Below are positions 5,428-7,489 of a DNA stretch of 7,489 nucleotides, piece by piece (position 1 is the stretch's first letter; every line of letters begins with the position of its first letter). The notes under the pieces were generated by a model. That model made no database searches and was not told the origin of the DNA. It saw only the letters and a program-made list of their open reading frames with translations. The stretch spans positions 1 through 7,489 of the forward strand of contig JAUWDF010000026.1 in NCBI GenBank assembly GCA_030608925.1, written 5' to 3'. Source of the stretch: Candidatus Bathyarchaeota archaeon. GTDB lineage: Archaea; Thermoproteota; Bathyarchaeia; Bathyarchaeales; SOJC01. The translations under genes and the position numbers were made by a program.

Positions 5428-5601
5428 TTATATATAAACGATTCTCATTGTCTTCACTTCGCATTCCTCTGAGCAGTCTTTTGCATCCCTTACTTTTTGG
5501 TTCCACAGGATAATCATATTATCTATGATTTCCAAAACACCATAGGCACATGATCTCATACGATCACCGCATCCAACACACTTGTCAGAGTCAATACTCA
5601 C
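5428..5601 (-). CDS. Ferredoxin-like Fe-S protein with substituted cluster cysteines
   Basis: From GTG 5601 the product is 57 residues: SIDSDKCVGCGDRMRSCAYGVLEI in style, clearly a ferredoxin half. The expected C-x2-C-x2-C-x3-C-P reads C8, C11, then Arg14 in place of the third Cys, then C18 followed by Ala. In the second half only two cysteines remain (C43, C47, in KDCSEEC), where the first two of a second motif would be. A standard pair of [4Fe-4S] clusters is therefore unlikely; one reduced cluster with C8, C11 and C47 plus another ligand is possible. GTG 5601 is preferred because GAGGGG lies about 6 bases upstream; a TTG at 5631 in the same frame has no good ribosome site. Convergent with the DUF1684 gene and divergent from the zinc-ribbon gene. 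Confidence 0.75.
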   Translation of the reverse strand: MSIDSDKCVGCGDRMRSCAYGVLEIIDNMIILWNQKVRDAKDCSEECEVKTMRIVYI

Positions 5602-5723
5602 TCTAAACCCCTCTCGCCAAACCTTGTTCAACCCTTTAACAGATGGTGATGTCTACAACCGTAAGCTCAAGAGAAAGACTTAAGAACTACATTTTCTCCG
5701 TTTTTGGTCAGAGTAGAAGTAAA

Positions 5724-5900
5724 ATGGCGAAGTGTGATATCTGTGGCAAGAATGGGAAGAATTTATCCTTGTTCAGTGCTAACCACAAGAAGCTGGGGCA
5801 TGTCAAGGTGTGCTCAGAGTGTTGGGAGAAACTCTACGGTGAAAACGAATTTGTGGGGGGCAGCACAAGCTCAAGCAGCTCTTGCTCCACATGTGGATAG
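5724..5900 (+). CDS. 58-residue zinc-ribbon protein with Ser-rich CxxC tail
   Basis: The domain has two knuckles, C4-x2-C7 (MAKCDICGK) and C30-x2-C33 (VKVCSECWEKLY), joined by a short FSANHKKLGH segment; this should bind one zinc. The protein ends in a flexible tail (GGSTSSSSS) followed by a third pair, C54-x2-C57, and a final Gly. The tail could bind a second metal with another subunit or act as a redox-active CxxC; both ideas are inference. The frame is open back to an ATG at 5643, but the preceding 27 residues look non-domain, and MAKC is the natural beginning of such ribbons. A TATA-like CTTAAG lies near 5680. The function is unknown. Confidence 0.72.
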   Translation: MAKCDICGKNGKNLSLFSANHKKLGHVKVCSECWEKLYGENEFVGGSTSSSSSCSTCG

Positions 5901-6079
5901 CGTGCGCAACAGGCCAAACTAGACAAATCAATATAGATGGCGTATCTGTACGAAAGTCGCAAGGCGTCGAACAGTCAATTCGACAAAGATCTGGGAGTAG
6001 AAGTGAATAAGACTTGTTATATTAGTGTGGATAAACATCAGAAAGAAAATCATATTAAATTACTTATTGGTACGATCCG

Positions 6080-6877
6080 TCAAGTCTTCTTTAGTGCTTT
6101 TTCAACTTCTTCTCGTATTGTGAAGCCTCCAATGTGAAGTATAGGCTCTTTCATTTCTGGGTCCACGCTCATTGTCGCAGTGCACGGGTAGCTGTGGTGA
6201 GCTTTTGCCACTGCATCGTAAAGGAGTTCCCTTTTTGTTTCTACCCCAATGATCTTTTTCTCCACATACCATGTGGACCCGCATGGAGCGCTTCGTCTAA
6301 CAATCTTAGAATCTATAACCTCGTATTTGTCTCTTCTCGTAGTAGAGATTTCTAATGATGGCCTTCCAACTTTCAGTTCAGTTACAAACCTTGAGATTAA
6401 TGGTTTGTCTGCTGCTGGTTTCAGGGAACAGAAAGGCTTTGGAAAAGCAGTTTCTAATCCCAGTTCTTGACATCTTTCTTCCACCTGCTTTCTTAAGCCT
6501 AACGGGACTTCAATGAAGTCTTCTATTGGTACCACTAGCCCTTTTACCCCGACTTTTTGTATATGATGCGGCAACTCCAATAACAGGTCTTTATGCAGCC
6601 CTGACGCTACGCATAGATCGGCCTTCGGAATTTTCTTGGGCATGTATTTTTCTGGTTCGTCAATAAAAGCTGGAAGTTCAGATGGGTCCTGCAACTGCAT
6701 TGCCGCACGAATGTGACGAACATAGCTGTACACGTCATATTTGCAGGAGTCGCAGTAGAGGTCACAGGATTTACAGAAACTTGGGTCGTTTATCAAATTC
6801 CTTATCACTCGTTCTGCAAACTCCCCACTGTAAATAAAGACTAACGTTAGTATCTCTTCGCCACTAGCTGACTTCAA
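6080..6877 (-). CDS. DUF166 family protein (archaeal, sometimes labelled thymidylate synthase-like)
   Basis: The protein matches DUF166: an N-terminal LVFIYSGEFAERVIRNL strand-helix, then a cysteine cluster C-x2-C-x3-C-x2-C (SFCKSCDLYCDSC, about residues 35-45), and the conserved C-terminal blocks APCGSTWYVEK and HHSYPCTATMSVDP. Its length, about 265 residues, is normal. Some archaeal members carry a thymidylate synthase label, but the activity is uncertain and there is no other folate gene nearby. The four-cysteine cluster suggests a metal or Fe-S site. There is no ATG at the N-terminus. TTG 6877 is preferred because GAGGG lies 6 bases upstream; TTG 6883 directly abuts that ribosome site. 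A short ORF ends 11-17 bases upstream, so the two may be co-transcribed. Confidence 0.88.
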   Translation of the reverse strand: MKSASGEEILTLVFIYSGEFAERVIRNLINDPSFCKSCDLYCDSCKYDVYSYVRHIRAAMQLQDPSELPAFIDEPEKYMPKKIPKADLCVASGLHKDLLLELPHHIQKVGVKGLVVPIEDFIEVPLGLRKQVEERCQELGLETAFPKPFCSLKPAADKPLISRFVTELKVGRPSLEISTTRRDKYEVIDSKIVRRSAPCGSTWYVEKKIIGVETKRELLYDAVAKAHHSYPCTATMSVDPEMKEPILHIGGFTIREEVEKALKKT

Positions 6878-6894
6878 ACCCAACCCTCAGGAAC

Positions 6895-7020
6895 CTATTC
6901 AATAACTGTTGCCACTTGGCTCTGTAAAAAGATATATCCAACTGTGCCTTTGTCATATTTCAAAAGGTGTCCTTTCTCAAAGGGACCATGCATGCCAAGA
7001 ATGAAGACTTCAATTGTCAC
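6895..7020 (-). CDS. Possible 41-residue small protein upstream of the DUF166 gene
   Basis: From GTG 7020 to TAG 6895-6897 the minus strand encodes 41 residues, beginning TIEVFILGMHGPFEKGHL and continuing KYDKGTVGYIFLQSQVATVIE. The composition is protein-like, with two beta-strand-like stretches, but I do not recognise the family. A TTG nine bases earlier (7029) is an alternative start. TTTTTAAG on the minus strand (plus 7044-7051) is centred about 27 bases before GTG 7020, right for a leaderless transcript. The stop lies just before the ribosome site of the DUF166 gene, so it could be a leader gene of that operon. Without homologues it remains tentative. Confidence 0.38.
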   Translation of the reverse strand: MTIEVFILGMHGPFEKGHLLKYDKGTVGYIFLQSQVATVIE

Positions 7021-7027
7021 AATTTTC

Positions 7028-7053
7028 AACCGTCACGGTTTTTCTTAAAAACC
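7028..7053. promoter_or_regulatory. Two overlapping inverted repeats around the promoter of the DUF166 operon
   Basis: AACCGT-C-ACGGTT (7028-7040) and GGTTTTT-CTT-AAAAACC (7037-7053) are both perfect and share bases 7037-7040. The TATA-like TTTTTAAG (minus) lies in the second repeat. Such nested symmetry at the expected transcription start suggests an operator or two mutually exclusive hairpins. The binding factor is unknown. Confidence 0.42.
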
Positions 7054-7057
7054 ATAT

Positions 7058-7065
7058 GCGCGCGC
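7058..7065. repeat. Alternating GC tract
   Basis: GCGCGCGC stands a few bases upstream (minus-strand sense) of the candidate promoter of the DUF166 operon. It is the fourth such intergenic tract in the window. Confidence 0.7.
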
Positions 7066-7161
7066 TCAACGCCTGAGTAGTGCTAGAGTCATCAGAAATA
7101 AAAGGAGTTCACTACAATATTATGGCGGGCCCGTGGGGATTTGAACCCCAGAACTCCGGCT

Positions 7162-7177
7162 TTCACCCTTTTCTTGA
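7162..7177 (-). other. tRNA-Arg intron 2 (37/38, 16 bases)
   Basis: Located at the canonical archaeal position, after G37. The central helix CTCC/GGTG has three pairs and one U-U mismatch, with 3-base bulges GGT and AAA, so it is a relaxed splice motif. A competing CTCCGG/CCGGAG stem is possible. Boundaries are less certain than for intron 1. Confidence 0.65.
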
Positions 7178-7185
7178 CCGGAGGC

Positions 7186-7207
7186 TTACACACATCCTAG
7201 TGATGTT
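7186..7207 (-). other. tRNA-Arg intron 1 (29/30, 22 bases)
   Basis: The central helix pairs exon GCAC with intron GTGT (one G-U). The 3-base bulges are CGA and AAG. The inner stem ACATC/GATGT closes a 5-base ACTAG loop immediately next to the first bulge. Position 29/30 is a known non-canonical archaeal intron site. Confidence 0.8.
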
Positions 7208-7278
7208 CGGTGCCTTAATCCTGACTGGGCAACGGGCCCTTATTTGAGAGACTTGCTGTTAAGATTAAGGGTGTTGTG

Positions 7279-7489
7279 TTAGGATTCAATTAGTTCTTGA
7301 TTTAGCCACCATGCTTTCTTTTTTCCCATTTTGGCACCAGAGTAATATTGGACTACCGCTTTTCCAAGTTGTAGTTTAGATGTTTTTTGGATTTTCCTTA
7401 ACCTGTTGAGGATGAGCCAGCGATTTGTACCTAGATGCTCAGCTAATTCGGGGGTTGTTGCACCTTTGTAGTGAATAAGATAGTCTATA
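7279..7489 (-). CDS. C-terminal part of a helix-turn-helix protein (cut by window edge)
   Basis: The minus-strand frame runs from the window edge (first whole codon at 7488) to TAA at 7279-7281 and gives 69 residues. The segment GATTPELAEHLGTNRWLILNR is a helix-turn-helix: a short helix, LAEHLG turn, and recognition helix (NRWLILNRLRKI). It is followed by a beta-wing-like stretch (LGKAVVQYYSGAKMGKKKAWWL). It is probably a winged-helix DNA-binding domain at the C-terminus or of a small regulator; the rest is out of view. tRNA-Arg begins 39 bases downstream on the same strand. Confidence 0.68.
   Translation of the reverse strand, partial: IDYLIHYKGATTPELAEHLGTNRWLILNRLRKIQKTSKLQLGKAVVQYYSGAKMGKKKAWWLNQELIES

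Larger units (their letters stand above)
7123..7239 (-). tRNA. tRNA-Arg(CCG) with two introns
   Basis: Minus strand: acceptor GGGCCCG (7239-7233) pairs with CGGGCCC (7133-7127), followed by discriminator G and encoded CCA (7125-7123). The D arm is GCC...GGC with GG in the loop, and the T arm is TGGGG-TTCAAAT-CCCCA. The anticodon arm only forms if two pieces are removed. Intron 1 is 7207-7186 (22 bases, position 29/30). Intron 2 is 7177-7162 (16 bases, position 37/38). The joined arm is CCGGC-CTCCGGA-GCCGG with U33, anticodon CCG (7181-7179) and G37, then variable loop AGTTC. The body resembles archaeal tRNA-Arg. Intron 1 has a textbook bulge-helix-bulge; intron 2's central helix contains one U-U mismatch. 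A weak TATA-like CTTAATCTTAA (7260-7270, minus) lies at the right distance. Confidence 0.88.

Noticed and set aside
5937..6137. A 66-residue plus-strand frame after the zinc-ribbon gene
   Set aside because: It runs antisense into the DUF166 C-terminus, lacks a ribosome site and shows no domain; the unique part is only about 47 codons.
7127..7239. tRNA-Leu(CAA), Phe(GAA) or class II tRNA readings of the right-end tRNA
   Set aside because: TCAAG and TGAAAG occur in the interrupted region and the D arm looks class II-like. Those readings leave a 3-base or otherwise poor variable loop, or an unexplained insert. The Arg-CCG reading explains every base with two bulge-helix-bulge introns.
1..7489. 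CRISPR array, insertion sequence or defence cassette
   Set aside because: No regularly spaced direct repeats, no transposase and no nuclease or toxin-antitoxin domains were seen; the (GC)n tracts are irregularly spaced and are not CRISPR repeats.

Overview
The window looks like a fragment of an archaeal chromosome, probably an uncultured anaerobic TACK-type lineage such as Bathyarchaeia. The evidence is a DUF166 protein (a mostly archaeal family), a COG1237 metallo-beta-lactamase-fold protein, TATA-box promoters with several probable leaderless or GTG/TTG starts, GGAGGTGA-type ribosome sites, many tiny Cys-rich proteins, and a tRNA-Arg gene broken by two introns with archaeal bulge-helix-bulge geometry. 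The lineage is inferred; no marker gene here settles it. By eye the sequence is AT-rich, which makes several (GC)n tracts between genes stand out.

Region by region: bases 93-1069 carry a DtxR/MntR-type regulator with altered metal ligands, followed by a CoA-binding (YccU-like) protein. A convergent OsmC-family peroxiredoxin lies at 1181-1600. A 536-base stretch (1601-2136) with no convincing gene precedes the COG1237 hydrolase (2137-3045). A 51-residue Gly/Lys/Arg protein (3137-3292) follows. Then comes a 120-base element with terminal inverted repeats and internal hairpins, and a tight three-gene operon of small proteins (3580-4204), two of which start with GTG.

Bases 4408-4629 encode a 2[4Fe-4S] ferredoxin. 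A DUF1684 protein (4804-5388) is read from a near-palindromic TATA region that may also serve a doubtful leftward ORF. A leftward ferredoxin-like protein with substituted cysteines (5428-5601) and a rightward small zinc-ribbon protein (5724-5900) diverge from each other. The DUF166 protein is read leftward (6080-6877), with a possible 41-residue ORF just upstream preceded by two overlapping inverted repeats. The right end holds tRNA-Arg(CCG) with two introns, and the C-terminal end of a helix-turn-helix protein cut by the window edge. Both are on the minus strand.

The genes do not form one pathway. Common themes are metal or Fe-S binding, thiol-based detoxification (OsmC) and very small proteins. 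No CRISPR array, intact mobile element or complete defence system is visible. The best leads are the two-intron tRNA, the (GC)n tracts, the structured 120-base element and the regulator with a changed metal site beside a 21-bp candidate operator.
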